From positions 1 to 64,000 of the forward strand of contig NZ_QEYO01000002.1 in the NCBI RefSeq assembly GCF_023718305.1: a DNA stretch of 64,000 nt, in the 5' to 3' direction. Made by a program: the position numbers and the translations under genes. This document shows positions 32,848 to 41,384 of this stretch, piece after piece. The first letter of the stretch is position 1, and each line of letters begins with the position of its first letter. Origin of the DNA: Gramella sp. AN32. GTDB taxonomy: Bacteria > Bacteroidota > Bacteroidia > Flavobacteriales > Flavobacteriaceae. The notes under the pieces are model-generated. The model was not told where the DNA came from. It worked only from the letters and a program-made list of their open reading frames with translations, and made no database searches.

Positions 32848-33851
32848 TAAATAAAACTTCTGAAAATTGTAAATCTTAATAATATTTCCATCAAAATAAG
32901 ACCGGCGGCGATCAAAACCAGTGGCCTGTACTTTTCATCATAATTATAATACCGAAATTCTTCAATATCGGTCTTTTCAAGCTGATCGATCTCTTCATAG
33001 ATCTGTTCCAATTTTTCATTGTCTGTTGCGCGGAAATATTTTCCGCCGGTATCAGCAGCGATTTTTTTGAGAAGGCCTTCATCAATTTCTACCTTAACAT
33101 TGCCAAATTGTATTCTTCCGTTAGCCAAAACAGAAATGGGCGAGAGTGCCATCCCATTACTTCCCACACCAATGGTATACACTTTAATTCCAAATTCCAC
33201 CGCAAGCTCACTGGCTGTTTCCGGATCTATAAAACCCGAATTGTTCACGCCATCGGTGAGCAGAATGATCACCTTACTTTCTGCCTGGCTATCTTTTAAA
33301 CGGTTTACCGCTGTGGCCAAACCTGAACCTATGGCCGTTCCGTTTTGAAGAATATTGTTATATTCAATTCCTTCCAAAGCACTTTTTACGATTGCCTTAT
33401 CACTGGTAATGGGTGTTTTGGTAAAGCTTTCCCCGGCATACACCACCAAACCAATTCGATCTCCCGGCCTGCCATTGATGAAATCTTCAGCTACGGCTTT
33501 GGTTGCATCCAGCCTGTTTGGATTCAAATCCCGGGCCAGCATACTTGCAGAGACATCTATGGCCATAACAATATCAATACCTTTGCTGCTGTTAGTCCGG
33601 GTAGACACATCTACCGTTCTTGGTCTGGCCATGGCGATGATAATAAAGGTCAGCGCCAATAACCTTAAAACGAACAATACCGGTCTTAGTTTTGATAAAA
33701 TTCCCGGGTTCGCTTTAAAACCTTTGATACTGGAAATTCTGAATTCTGCCGTTTGCTTGTTTCTTTTCCAGTAATACCAGGCAATTGCTACCGGAAGGAG
33801 CAAAAGCAACCAGAAAAATCCCGGGTCTTCAAATGTGATATTACTGAACAT
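32847..33851 (-). CDS. batA: BatA, von Willebrand factor A domain membrane protein
   Basis: 334 residues with the same TM-TM-VWA-TM layout as BatB. MIDAS motif DVSASMLARD near residue 98 and the partner threonine in TDGVNNSG are present. It starts with FWLLLLLPVAIAWYYWKRNK as the first membrane segment. BatA and BatB are paralogues and probably form a heteromeric membrane platform. The ATG overlaps the stop of the BatD-like gene (TAATG), and its own stop overlaps the batB start. Confidence 0.93.
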   Translation of the reverse strand: MFSNITFEDPGFFWLLLLLPVAIAWYYWKRNKQTAEFRISSIKGFKANPGILSKLRPVLFVLRLLALTFIIIAMARPRTVDVSTRTNSSKGIDIVMAIDVSASMLARDLNPNRLDATKAVAEDFINGRPGDRIGLVVYAGESFTKTPITSDKAIVKSALEGIEYNNILQNGTAIGSGLATAVNRLKDSQAESKVIILLTDGVNNSGFIDPETASELAVEFGIKVYTIGVGSNGMALSPISVLANGRIQFGNVKVEIDEGLLKKIAADTGGKYFRATDNEKLEQIYEEIDQLEKTDIEEFRYYNYDEKYRPLVLIAAGLILMEILLRFTIFRSFI

Positions 33852-35485
33852 TAATTATTTTGTTTATTTAATTCTACTGAATTGATAATCCTCTGGGTAA
33901 TTTCCTGAGCATACGTGTCACCCTGATTATGAATGACAATAACCTGCTCAAAACCACCTTTTTCGGCAAAATTAAGGATCACATATTCATTTGGAAGATT
34001 TTTTCCGGTTACCGGGTTTATAGCATCCAGGGTTCCAAATACCTTTACTCCCTTCGCTCCGTTTACTGTAGTGAAATCCTCCTGTTTCATGATAATATTC
34101 TTGGCCCCTTTCGCTTCCAGATTGGTATAAATCCCTTCGATCGCTTTTTGCATATCAAACTTTACCTCCCCTTTAAATTTTATCGTGGTCAAAGCCGTAT
34201 AAAAATTGCCGAGCATACTTCCATACACAAAAGTTTCAGAACCAACCATCATTTGCTGGATTTCCGGCGGCATTTCAATTTCGCCTCTTTTCAACACCTG
34301 AGGGGTGGTAATGGCCACAGGCGGATTCCCATATTCACTTCGAATCCAGTCTCCTTCCAGTAATTCTTTCGTAGGATGGCCCAGGTAGGTGTCTTTTACA
34401 TACGCAAAGCCTTTGGTGGCGATCAAAGCGGTAATTCCTATAATAACGACGGCGACTCCTGCTAAAATTCCAATAATGATCCTTTTTCGCTTCCGTCTTT
34501 TTGCCAGTTCTTCCCTATAAATTTCGTCCATCATCAATTCTTCCTCGGTTGGCTCAGGAACAGAAATCCTTAAGGCATCAATGATCTTTTGGGTGCGCGA
34601 ACGGTCTTCTTTTGCGGTGATCACATCGGGTTTGGAATTGGCAAATTTGGCCAAATCGGCCCTATGCAGGATCTTTTCAAAATCCTGAATAATTTCTTCG
34701 GAAAGGTTTAAACTTCCCTGGTCTTTCTGACTATGAAGGTATGCCACCAGTTCATTCGTTGTACTTTCCAGACCACGATCATAGATCTTGCGATCCAGAA
34801 ACTTTCGAGCAGAAAAACTTAATTGTGAATAATATTGTTTGATCTCCCGGTTTTCTAGCAAATGGGATTTGTCGAGATTCTCCAATTCTGCCATCGCCTG
34901 TTCATAAGGGGGCAATTCTTTTTCCTCGTCTTTTTTTCTTTTTCTTCTGATGATGATAAAAGCGACCAAAGCACCGAGCAACAAGATCCCCAAAAGCCAC
35001 CAGATCCAGGCCGGAATTCTTAACCCGCCGGAAACATCTACGGAAGGTTTTATAGGATATAATTTTTGCTTGGTCGTATCCACAACCACATTATTAACCT
35101 CAACTTCAATACTGTCTGTAAAATAAGACTGATCCCTAATGAGCACTTCCTGTTGCGGAATCACATATTTCCCGGAATCAAACTGGGTAAGAAAATATTC
35201 CCTTAACAGCCGGTAACCATTATTCCGCAGGGTATCAACTTCAGAAGCTTCTACCAGTTCCAAAGGAGAAAACGTATCGCCTTCAGGAAAAACAACCAGT
35301 TCATCCGGTTTGGATTGCACGGTAATTTTATAGGAAATCTGCTCACCGATTTTTATCGAAGTGGAGTCAACTTCTGCAGACACCGCATTCTGCGCATGTA
35401 TTTCCGCAGAAAAGAAAATCAGGATGAGACAAAGAATGCTTAGGCCCCGGTATTTTGTATATATATGACTAATTATTTTTATCAT
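33851..35485 (-). CDS. BatD-like two-membrane-segment protein of the bat operon
   Basis: 544 residues, not one of the classical Bat names. Signal peptide (to about 31, EIHAQ). A short Ig-like domain (about 32-140) has VDSTSIKIGEQISYKITVQS, as in BatD. A helix (about 158-180, IPAWIWWLLGILLLGALVAF) leads to a cytoplasmic coiled or helical part (about 185-330). A second helix (about 337-360, IIIGILAGVAVVIIGITALI) leads to an exported C-terminal domain (about 365-544) with no recognised family. It sits between DUF58 and batA. The domain order suggests a BatD relative with an added second anchor and C-terminal domain. Confidence 0.78.
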   Translation of the reverse strand: MIKIISHIYTKYRGLSILCLILIFFSAEIHAQNAVSAEVDSTSIKIGEQISYKITVQSKPDELVVFPEGDTFSPLELVEASEVDTLRNNGYRLLREYFLTQFDSGKYVIPQQEVLIRDQSYFTDSIEVEVNNVVVDTTKQKLYPIKPSVDVSGGLRIPAWIWWLLGILLLGALVAFIIIRRKRKKDEEKELPPYEQAMAELENLDKSHLLENREIKQYYSQLSFSARKFLDRKIYDRGLESTTNELVAYLHSQKDQGSLNLSEEIIQDFEKILHRADLAKFANSKPDVITAKEDRSRTQKIIDALRISVPEPTEEELMMDEIYREELAKRRKRKRIIIGILAGVAVVIIGITALIATKGFAYVKDTYLGHPTKELLEGDWIRSEYGNPPVAITTPQVLKRGEIEMPPEIQQMMVGSETFVYGSMLGNFYTALTTIKFKGEVKFDMQKAIEGIYTNLEAKGAKNIIMKQEDFTTVNGAKGVKVFGTLDAINPVTGKNLPNEYVILNFAEKGGFEQVIVIHNQGDTYAQEITQRIINSVELNKQNN

Positions 35486-35492
35486 TTAAATC

Positions 35493-36359
35493 TTAAGCTC
35501 TTCTTTTAAAATAGCCCAGCAATTTTTTCACATAGCTTTCATCTGTGCGGTTATTGATCACACCCGCACCGCTCAATGAAAAACTTTGCTGAAAATACTG
35601 AATACGCTCTCTATAATATTTTGCATAGGAATTACGCACTGCTTTTGATCCTGTATTTACTGAAATATATTCGCCCGATTCTTCATCGAGCATGGAAACC
35701 AACCCCAGATTTGGAATTTCTTCTTCCATATGGTCAAACACCCGAATTCCGGTTAAATCATGCCTTTTTGCGGCAATTTTTAGGGTTTGCTGGTAATCGT
35801 CATCCATAAAATCTGAAAGGATAAAAACAATCGCTTTTCTTTTCTGAATATTGGAAAGGTATTTTAAAGCACCGGCGATATTGGTCTTTTTATTAGCGGG
35901 TTTAAATTCAATTAATTCCCGAATGATCCTCAATACATGCGACCTTCCTTTTTTAGGCGGAATATAAAGTTCAATTTGGTCTGTAAACAACATCAAACCT
36001 ATTTTATCATTATTTTGTGTCGCTGAAAATGCCAGAGTTGCGGCAATTTCGGTAATAACCTCTTTTTTAAACTGCTCCCGGGTACCAAACATTTCAGAAC
36101 CTGAAATGTCTACCATGAGCATCATGGTAAGTTCCCGCTCTTCTTCAAAAACCTTTACAAAAGGCTCATTATAACGGGCGGTTACATTCCAGTCTATACT
36201 TCTAACATCATCTCCAAACTGGTACTGTCTTACTTCACTAAAGGTCATCCCCCTACCTTTGAAAGTAGAATGATATTCCCCACCAAAGACATGATCGCTC
36301 AGTCTTCGGGTCTTAATCTCAATCTTTCTAACTTTTTTAAGGAGTTCTTTTGTATCCAT
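35493..36359 (-). CDS. DUF58 protein of the bat operon
   Basis: 288 residues, no membrane segment. The DUF58 signature RGMTFSEVRQYQFGDDVRSI, then DWNVTARYNEPFVKVFEEER, leads into a VWA-like fold with MVDISGSEMFG (MIDAS-like DxSxS replaced by DISGSE). Such soluble proteins work with MoxR ATPases, and here the gene lies between moxR and the BatD-like gene. A 95-nt gap with repeated CAGT-rich sequence separates it from moxR. Confidence 0.92.
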   Translation of the reverse strand: MDTKELLKKVRKIEIKTRRLSDHVFGGEYHSTFKGRGMTFSEVRQYQFGDDVRSIDWNVTARYNEPFVKVFEEERELTMMLMVDISGSEMFGTREQFKKEVITEIAATLAFSATQNNDKIGLMLFTDQIELYIPPKKGRSHVLRIIRELIEFKPANKKTNIAGALKYLSNIQKRKAIVFILSDFMDDDYQQTLKIAAKRHDLTGIRVFDHMEEEIPNLGLVSMLDEESGEYISVNTGSKAVRNSYAKYYRERIQYFQQSFSLSGAGVINNRTDESYVKKLLGYFKRRA

Positions 36360-36363
36360 CTTT

Positions 36364-36452
36364 TCAGTGAGCAGTTTTCAGTCTCAGTAAGCAGTCTAAA
36401 TTTTAGGTGGACAGTATTTATTACTGCACACTGCGACTGCCAATTGCTAACT
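36364..36452. repeat. CAGT-type short repeats in the moxR-DUF58 gap
   Basis: Units such as CAGTGAGCAGT, CAGTCTCAGTAAGCAGT and, inverted, ACTGCACACTGCGACTGCC recur in this 90-nt gap. Such AGCAGT-type short repeats are scattered in many bacterial genomes. No gene or promoter was found in it. Confidence 0.55.
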
Positions 36453-36454
36453 TT

Positions 36455-37459
36455 CTAGGGTACTTCAATTTCGTTCACGATCTTATTCACCAGGTCTTCA
36501 GAAGTTACATTTTCAGCTTCTGCCTCATAGGTAATTCCAATTCGGTGGCGTAAAACATCCTGCACTACGGCGCGAACATCTTCAGGGATTACATATCCAC
36601 GTCTTTTTATAAAGGCATAACATTTAGAAGCGATGGCAAGATTGATACTTCCCCTTGGGGAGGCTCCAAAACTGATCAAAGGTTTAATATCGGGCAGATT
36701 ATATTTTTCAGGATTTCTGGTGGCAAAAACAATATCGAGTATATATTTTTCAATTTTCTCGTCCATATATACCTCGCGAACTGCCTGTTGAGCCCTTAAA
36801 ATCTGCTCAATACCTACTACCGGATTCACTTTTTCAAAGGCACCTTTTAGATTTGCACGAATAATCATTTGCTCCTCATCCATCTGCGGATAACTGATCA
36901 CCGTTTTTAACATAAACCGGTCTACCTGTGCTTCCGGCAAAGGATAGGTCCCTTCCTGTTCTACCGGGTTTTGAGTGGCCATTACCAAAAATGGTTTATC
37001 CAGTATAAATGTTTCATCACCAATGGTTACCTGCTTTTCCTGCATCGCTTCCAGTAAAGCCGATTGTACTTTTGCCGGGGCACGGTTGATCTCATCTGCC
37101 AGCACAAAATTGGCGAAAATAGGGCCTTTTTTGATGCTGAAATCATTCACTTTCATATTATAGATCATGGTTCCCACAACATCTGCAGGTAAAAGATCTG
37201 GAGTGAACTGTATCCTGCTGAAGCTTCCATGCACCGCCTGCGCCAGAGTATTAATGGCAAGTGTTTTTGCCAAACCCGGCACACCTTCCAAAAGAATATG
37301 TCCCTGCCCCAAAAGTCCTATCAATAAGCGCTCGATCATATGCTTTTGGCCTACAATCACCTTATTCATTTCACGTGTGAGCACGTCTACAAATGCACTT
37401 TCCCTTTCTATTTTTTCATTGATACTGGAAATATCAACAGAGGATTGATTATCCATCAT
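36455..37459 (-). CDS. moxR: MoxR-type AAA+ ATPase of the bat operon
   Basis: 334 residues. Walker A reads GVPGLAKT, Walker B LADEINRAP and sensor 1 MATQNPVEQEGTYPLPEAQ, all typical of the MoxR family. MoxR ATPases act as chaperone-like motors with VWA partner proteins. It is the first gene of the minus-strand bat operon moxR, DUF58, BatD-like, batA, batB, batC, batD, batE. Two ATGs open the frame (37459 and 37456). Confidence 0.95.
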   Translation of the reverse strand: MMDNQSSVDISSINEKIERESAFVDVLTREMNKVIVGQKHMIERLLIGLLGQGHILLEGVPGLAKTLAINTLAQAVHGSFSRIQFTPDLLPADVVGTMIYNMKVNDFSIKKGPIFANFVLADEINRAPAKVQSALLEAMQEKQVTIGDETFILDKPFLVMATQNPVEQEGTYPLPEAQVDRFMLKTVISYPQMDEEQMIIRANLKGAFEKVNPVVGIEQILRAQQAVREVYMDEKIEKYILDIVFATRNPEKYNLPDIKPLISFGASPRGSINLAIASKCYAFIKRRGYVIPEDVRAVVQDVLRHRIGITYEAEAENVTSEDLVNKIVNEIEVP

Positions 37460-37558
37460 GATTTTCAGAATTTTAATGTCGTGAATATACGTACTTGTTG
37501 TTAGCGTTGCAAGTCCAATAAATATTGGAAAAGTGTTGTTAAAATTTTACTAAAATCA

Positions 37559-37585
37559 AAAGGCCGTACAAACTGTACAGCCTTT
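37559..37585 (-). terminator. Terminator of the DUF4382 gene
   Basis: AAAGGC...GCCTTT, with an inner GTACA/TGTAC extension, forms a hairpin between the DUF4382 stop and the moxR start; T-rich sequence follows on the minus strand. Confidence 0.65.
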
Positions 37586-37609
37586 AAAATTAAATATTTC
37601 GGTGATATT

Positions 37610-38428
37610 TTACAAAGTAACCACCTCAACTTCGGTCACTGAATTTGCTTTTACTTCAATTTCGTCAATAACATAAGTATTCAGCAGGGAATTTGCTTCT
37701 GGAATTACAGTCAATTTGTAAGTTCCGGCTGGCACACCATTTAGGGAAAATTCTCCTTCAGCATTTGTATACGCTGAAATAGTAATATTAGAATTTTCAA
37801 TCCTTACTAAAGCCTGAATATTTACTGGCGTAATTGAACCCACCACGGTTCCGGCATTTGGTTCAGCATTCAACCTAATTACCGGTTTTAAGTTATACCC
37901 ACCATTTCCTGTAGTCACGATAGAATTATCCACATCAAAATCTAGAAGGAAAGCATAGTTTTCACCGGCGACCAATTCTTCATTTACCTGGAGTTTTAAT
38001 CCTGATTGTTGCGCACTAGGAGTATTTAATGGTTTAGATACACCGTTAACCACAACTGTGTTGTTGGATCCAAGGATTAATCGAATCTGGCTTACAAAAC
38101 CTTCCGGTACTTCTGTGTCTGCTAAAACCTGGGTTACACCACCGGTTAGTTCTAACAGGTCATAAACGCCAGTTTGCACATCATCAACCGCGATCCAGCC
38201 ATCGCCATCTACATCACCTTCAAGTTCCGTTTCAGAAGTTACATGAATTTCTATTCCCTGCACATCAATGAGAACCGCATCATAATCCCCGGGCGCATCG
38301 GTCATTCTCACCGTAAGATTTGCTTTACCCCCGTTAGGCGAACCATCATCTTCGCTACAACTTTGTAAACCAACACTTGCAATCAAGGCTAACATCAAAA
38401 TTTTCCAATTCATTTTTATATTTTTCAT
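37610..38428 (-). CDS. DUF4382 lipoprotein with carboxypeptidase regulatory-like domain
   Basis: 272 residues from ATG 38428 (38413 is possible). The lipobox LQSC (cysteine near 24) follows a short signal. The DUF4382 part (about 35-190) opens with KANLTVRMTDAPGDYDAVLI and includes VQGIEIHVTSE. The last 75 residues (VNIQALVRIENSNITISAYT, GEFSLNGVPAGTYKLTV) form a carboxypeptidase-regulatory-like beta-sandwich. Such proteins are anchored on the cell surface or periplasmic face; ligand unknown. The long upstream frame is ignored because it lacks signal features. Confidence 0.85.
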   Translation of the reverse strand: MKNIKMNWKILMLALIASVGLQSCSEDDGSPNGGKANLTVRMTDAPGDYDAVLIDVQGIEIHVTSETELEGDVDGDGWIAVDDVQTGVYDLLELTGGVTQVLADTEVPEGFVSQIRLILGSNNTVVVNGVSKPLNTPSAQQSGLKLQVNEELVAGENYAFLLDFDVDNSIVTTGNGGYNLKPVIRLNAEPNAGTVVGSITPVNIQALVRIENSNITISAYTNAEGEFSLNGVPAGTYKLTVIPEANSLLNTYVIDEIEVKANSVTEVEVVTL

Positions 38429-38539
38429 ATGTAGTAATAATTGAGTTTCCAGAAGAACGGCAATAGTTGTGCTAAATTTTTTTATTTTGAATTTCTTAAC
38501 CATTTTTAACAAGACTTAACCTTTACGTAGGAGATCTCC

Positions 38540-38571
38540 TTGATATTTTACTTATTTGTTTAGTAACTTCG
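38540..38571 (+). promoter_or_regulatory. Promoter of the SDR operon (TTG-N21-TAacTTCG)
   Basis: TTG at 38540-38542, a 21-nt spacer and TAACTTCG (38564-38571), one base off the TAnnTTTG consensus. The ATG at 38589 follows 18 nt after the box, supporting that start over an in-frame ATG at 38556. Confidence 0.6.
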
Positions 38572-38588
38572 GAAGAAAATTAAAAACT

Positions 38589-39347
38589 ATGAAAACTGCT
38601 TTAATAACGGGAGCTACGAGTGGAATTGGCAAGTCAACAGCCATACGTTTAGGTCTTGAAGGATACCGGGTTATACTTTGCGGAAGAAGACTGGATAGGC
38701 TGGAAAAACTAAAAAGCGAGCTTTCTTCAGAAACCGAGGTATATATCCTCAGTTTTGATGTGAGAAATCGCGAGGAGGTATTTTCACAGATCGAAACGCT
38801 GCCCAAAGCTTTTAAAAATATTGACATTTTAATCAACAATGCCGGAAATGCTCATGGATTGGATCCAATCCAAACCGGAGATATGGATGACTGGGATGCT
38901 ATGTTAGACATTAATGTAAAAGGCCTTTTATATGTGAGTAAAGCGATTATTCCCGGAATGATCACTCGAGGGGGCGGACATATTATAAATATTGGAAGTA
39001 CCGCCGGGAAAGAAGTTTATCCTAATGGCAACGTATATTGTGCCAGTAAGCACGCCGTTGATGCACTCACTCAGGGAATGCGTATGGATCTTAATGGAAA
39101 GGGGATTCGGGTTGGTGCCATAAATCCCGGATTAACTGAAACTGAATTTAGCGATGTACGTTTTAAAGGTGATGCTGCAAAAGCCGATAAAGTTTATAAA
39201 GGTTTTGACCCTTTACAAGCTGAAGATATTGCAGAAATTATCCATTTTGTTGTCTCCCGTCCTTATCATGTGAATATCGCAGACCTTACGGTAATGCCAA
39301 CAGCCCAGGCATCCAGCACAATTTTAGATAAAAATAACGAGGTGTAA
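38589..39347 (+). CDS. Short-chain dehydrogenase, YdfG-like
   Basis: 252 residues from ATG 38589. Cofactor loop TGATSGIGKST, NNAG in INNAGNAHG, and the catalytic Ser-Tyr-Lys set in INIGSTAGKEVYPNGNVYCA followed by SKHAV. This is the pattern of NADP-dependent 3-hydroxy acid dehydrogenases such as YdfG. Substrate unknown. It is first of three genes on the same strand: an AlbA_2-domain protein starts three nt later and a phosphoesterase after that. Confidence 0.92.
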   Translation: MKTALITGATSGIGKSTAIRLGLEGYRVILCGRRLDRLEKLKSELSSETEVYILSFDVRNREEVFSQIETLPKAFKNIDILINNAGNAHGLDPIQTGDMDDWDAMLDINVKGLLYVSKAIIPGMITRGGGHIINIGSTAGKEVYPNGNVYCASKHAVDALTQGMRMDLNGKGIRVGAINPGLTETEFSDVRFKGDAAKADKVYKGFDPLQAEDIAEIIHFVVSRPYHVNIADLTVMPTAQASSTILDKNNEV

Positions 39348-39350
39348 AGA

Positions 39351-40487
39351 ATGATCAATAAGCGTCTTCTTATCAAAAATCTGCTTGCTCATAATGATGA
39401 AAATAGTTTTTATGATAAGAAGCGCCAGTTGAATATTGGCGAAAGAGAGGGGAAAGCCAAATTTTTAAAGCATATCTGTGCTCTGGCCAATTCCAATCCA
39501 GAGAATAATTCCTTTATAGTAATAGGCGTTGAAGATGAGGATAGTAAGATCGTGGGGATCGACTTCTATGATGATAGTAAAATTCAAAATCTCATAAACG
39601 CGTACCTTTCCAACCCTCCTATTATTTCCTATGAAAACATACCATTTCCGCATCTTCCCGATCATCTTGTGGTAGGTCTGGTCACCATTCGTCCTAATCA
39701 CGGGAAGATATGTTCTTTAAGAAAGAATATCTGGAAATATTATGGCGGTTCAGTATTTATGCGGGATGGAAGCATAAGTATGCCCAAGGTGTTTGATATT
39801 CATATTCAGGATGCTAACTCCGGCTTGGTAGCAAGTATCGAGAAAAACTCTCATAACAATATTGAATATACCCTGGACGGTGTCTTCGATTTTATGAAAA
39901 AAAGAAATTCTTACAGTCCCCAATACAAAGTCTTTAAAGAATATTTTGTGGTTTGCTGGGCGGGGAAACGAAAACATATTGAAAATGAAACCTATTATTC
40001 CCGGGTAGATATTGAATTGATCAATGAACAGGTAAAACTATTTTATTCAGATCTGGATGAGATAAGTATCGCTTTTGATGACGAGAATTTCAAGATTGTG
40101 GAATTTGTGCATTTAGGTCTGCATAATCAGTTTAAGTATTATCCCCTCGAAGAGGTTTTAATCACCTTCCGTGAAAACGGAAGTTATGATATAGAAAGTA
40201 GATTATTATTTGAACCGCCTAAATTCGATCCAAAAACACTGCACCATATTTATAATACGAACAAGGCGGTCATTCAGAAATTAAAAAATAACTATGCGCT
40301 TTCAAATTCTGATATAAAAGATCTTCGGAATTTATCAACTACCTATCTTTTATGTTATTTGAATAATTTTACAGAAGCTTTAACCATGTTGGAGGAAGCT
40401 AAACCTTATCTTAAATCCTACAATGCTGAAGTTTACAATTCCTACAAAGAGAGTATGCGAATTTTAAGAAAGGTAAAATACAATTAA
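39351..40487 (+). CDS. AlbA_2 (Schlafen-type) ATP-binding domain protein
   Basis: 378 residues. The N-terminal half (about 15-150) has the AlbA_2 pattern: REGKAKFLKHICALANSNPE, then NSFIVIGVEDEDSKIVGIDF, then SVFMRDGSIS. The rest (about 170-378) is helical and unassigned. AlbA_2 domains occur in regulators and in Schlafen-like RNases. Here the gene sits between an SDR gene (3-nt gap) and a phosphoesterase gene (1-nt gap), so it belongs to a housekeeping-type operon and not to a defence island. Activity unknown. Confidence 0.78.
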   Translation: MINKRLLIKNLLAHNDENSFYDKKRQLNIGEREGKAKFLKHICALANSNPENNSFIVIGVEDEDSKIVGIDFYDDSKIQNLINAYLSNPPIISYENIPFPHLPDHLVVGLVTIRPNHGKICSLRKNIWKYYGGSVFMRDGSISMPKVFDIHIQDANSGLVASIEKNSHNNIEYTLDGVFDFMKKRNSYSPQYKVFKEYFVVCWAGKRKHIENETYYSRVDIELINEQVKLFYSDLDEISIAFDDENFKIVEFVHLGLHNQFKYYPLEEVLITFRENGSYDIESRLLFEPPKFDPKTLHHIYNTNKAVIQKLKNNYALSNSDIKDLRNLSTTYLLCYLNNFTEALTMLEEAKPYLKSYNAEVYNSYKESMRILRKVKYN

Positions 40488-40488
40488 T

Positions 40489-41217
40489 ATGGGGCGAACT
40501 TTTGCTATTGGCGATCTTCATGGCGGTTTAAAAGGATTAATTCAATTACTGGAAAGGATAGATCTTACCACAGAGGATACCCTGATTTTTCTAGGTGATT
40601 ATGTAGATGGATGGAGTGATTCGGCTAATACGGTAACGTATCTTATTTCTCTTGCCCGGCAAAATTCCTGTGTCTTTTTACGCGGAAATCATGATGATCT
40701 TTTACAGAAATGGCTGGAAAAAAATGAATTAAATCAAAAATGGCTGGAACATGGCGGTCAGTCGAGTATCGATGCTTATCGAAGATTAAACCAGGAAGAA
40801 ATAGAACAGCATATTCAGTTTTTTCGCGAGATGTTCAATTATCATATTGATGCTGAAAATAGATTGTATGTCCATGCAGGATTCACCAATGTTAATGGGC
40901 CGGATTTTGAATATCACGACACGGGATTTTATTGGGACCGCACCCTGTGGGAAATGGTGCTGGCTTTAAATGAAGATTTAAAAGTAGACGACCTTTTCTA
41001 TCCTAAGCGATTAACACATTTTAAAGAAATTTATATTGGGCATACACCGGTAACCAGAATCAATGAAATAGAACCCGTAAATAGAGCCAATGTTTGGAAT
41101 GTAGATACGGGTGCAGCTTTTAAAGGTAAAATTTCAGCAATTGAGGTAAAAACTAAAAAAATCTATCAAAGTGATCCTGTTTTCGAGCTTTATCCCCAGG
41201 AAGAGGGTAGAAATTAG
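40489..41217 (+). CDS. Metallophosphoesterase, Ser/Thr phosphatase-like
   Basis: 242 residues. All five calcineurin-type blocks are visible: GDLHGG, LGDYVDGW, LRGNHDD, VHAGF and GHTP. This fits bacterial PrpA/PphA-like protein phosphatases or diadenosine tetraphosphatases. It starts one base after the AlbA_2 gene's stop, which suggests that the two work in one transcript. The substrate cannot be told. Confidence 0.9.
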   Translation: MGRTFAIGDLHGGLKGLIQLLERIDLTTEDTLIFLGDYVDGWSDSANTVTYLISLARQNSCVFLRGNHDDLLQKWLEKNELNQKWLEHGGQSSIDAYRRLNQEEIEQHIQFFREMFNYHIDAENRLYVHAGFTNVNGPDFEYHDTGFYWDRTLWEMVLALNEDLKVDDLFYPKRLTHFKEIYIGHTPVTRINEIEPVNRANVWNVDTGAAFKGKISAIEVKTKKIYQSDPVFELYPQEEGRN

Positions 41218-41384
41218 GTTTTATTTATTATTTCCCTTGGAAGAGTATTCATATATTTGAAGTTCAATTCGTTCGGTTTAAAAATTTTGTATTATATCAA
41301 GAATTGCATACTTATTGCATAACTTATATTGAATTTTATAATTAGATCGATTTAGCGTTTATTTGCCCTAGAAAAAAGAAAATA

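Noticed and set aside
36364..36452. CRISPR-like array between moxR and DUF58
   Set aside because: Units are short, irregular and without equal spacers, and no cas genes are present.
38589..41217. Defence island built around the AlbA_2/Schlafen-like protein
   Set aside because: Neighbours are housekeeping genes and no restriction, toxin or mobile genes are near. Base usage is like that of the surroundings.
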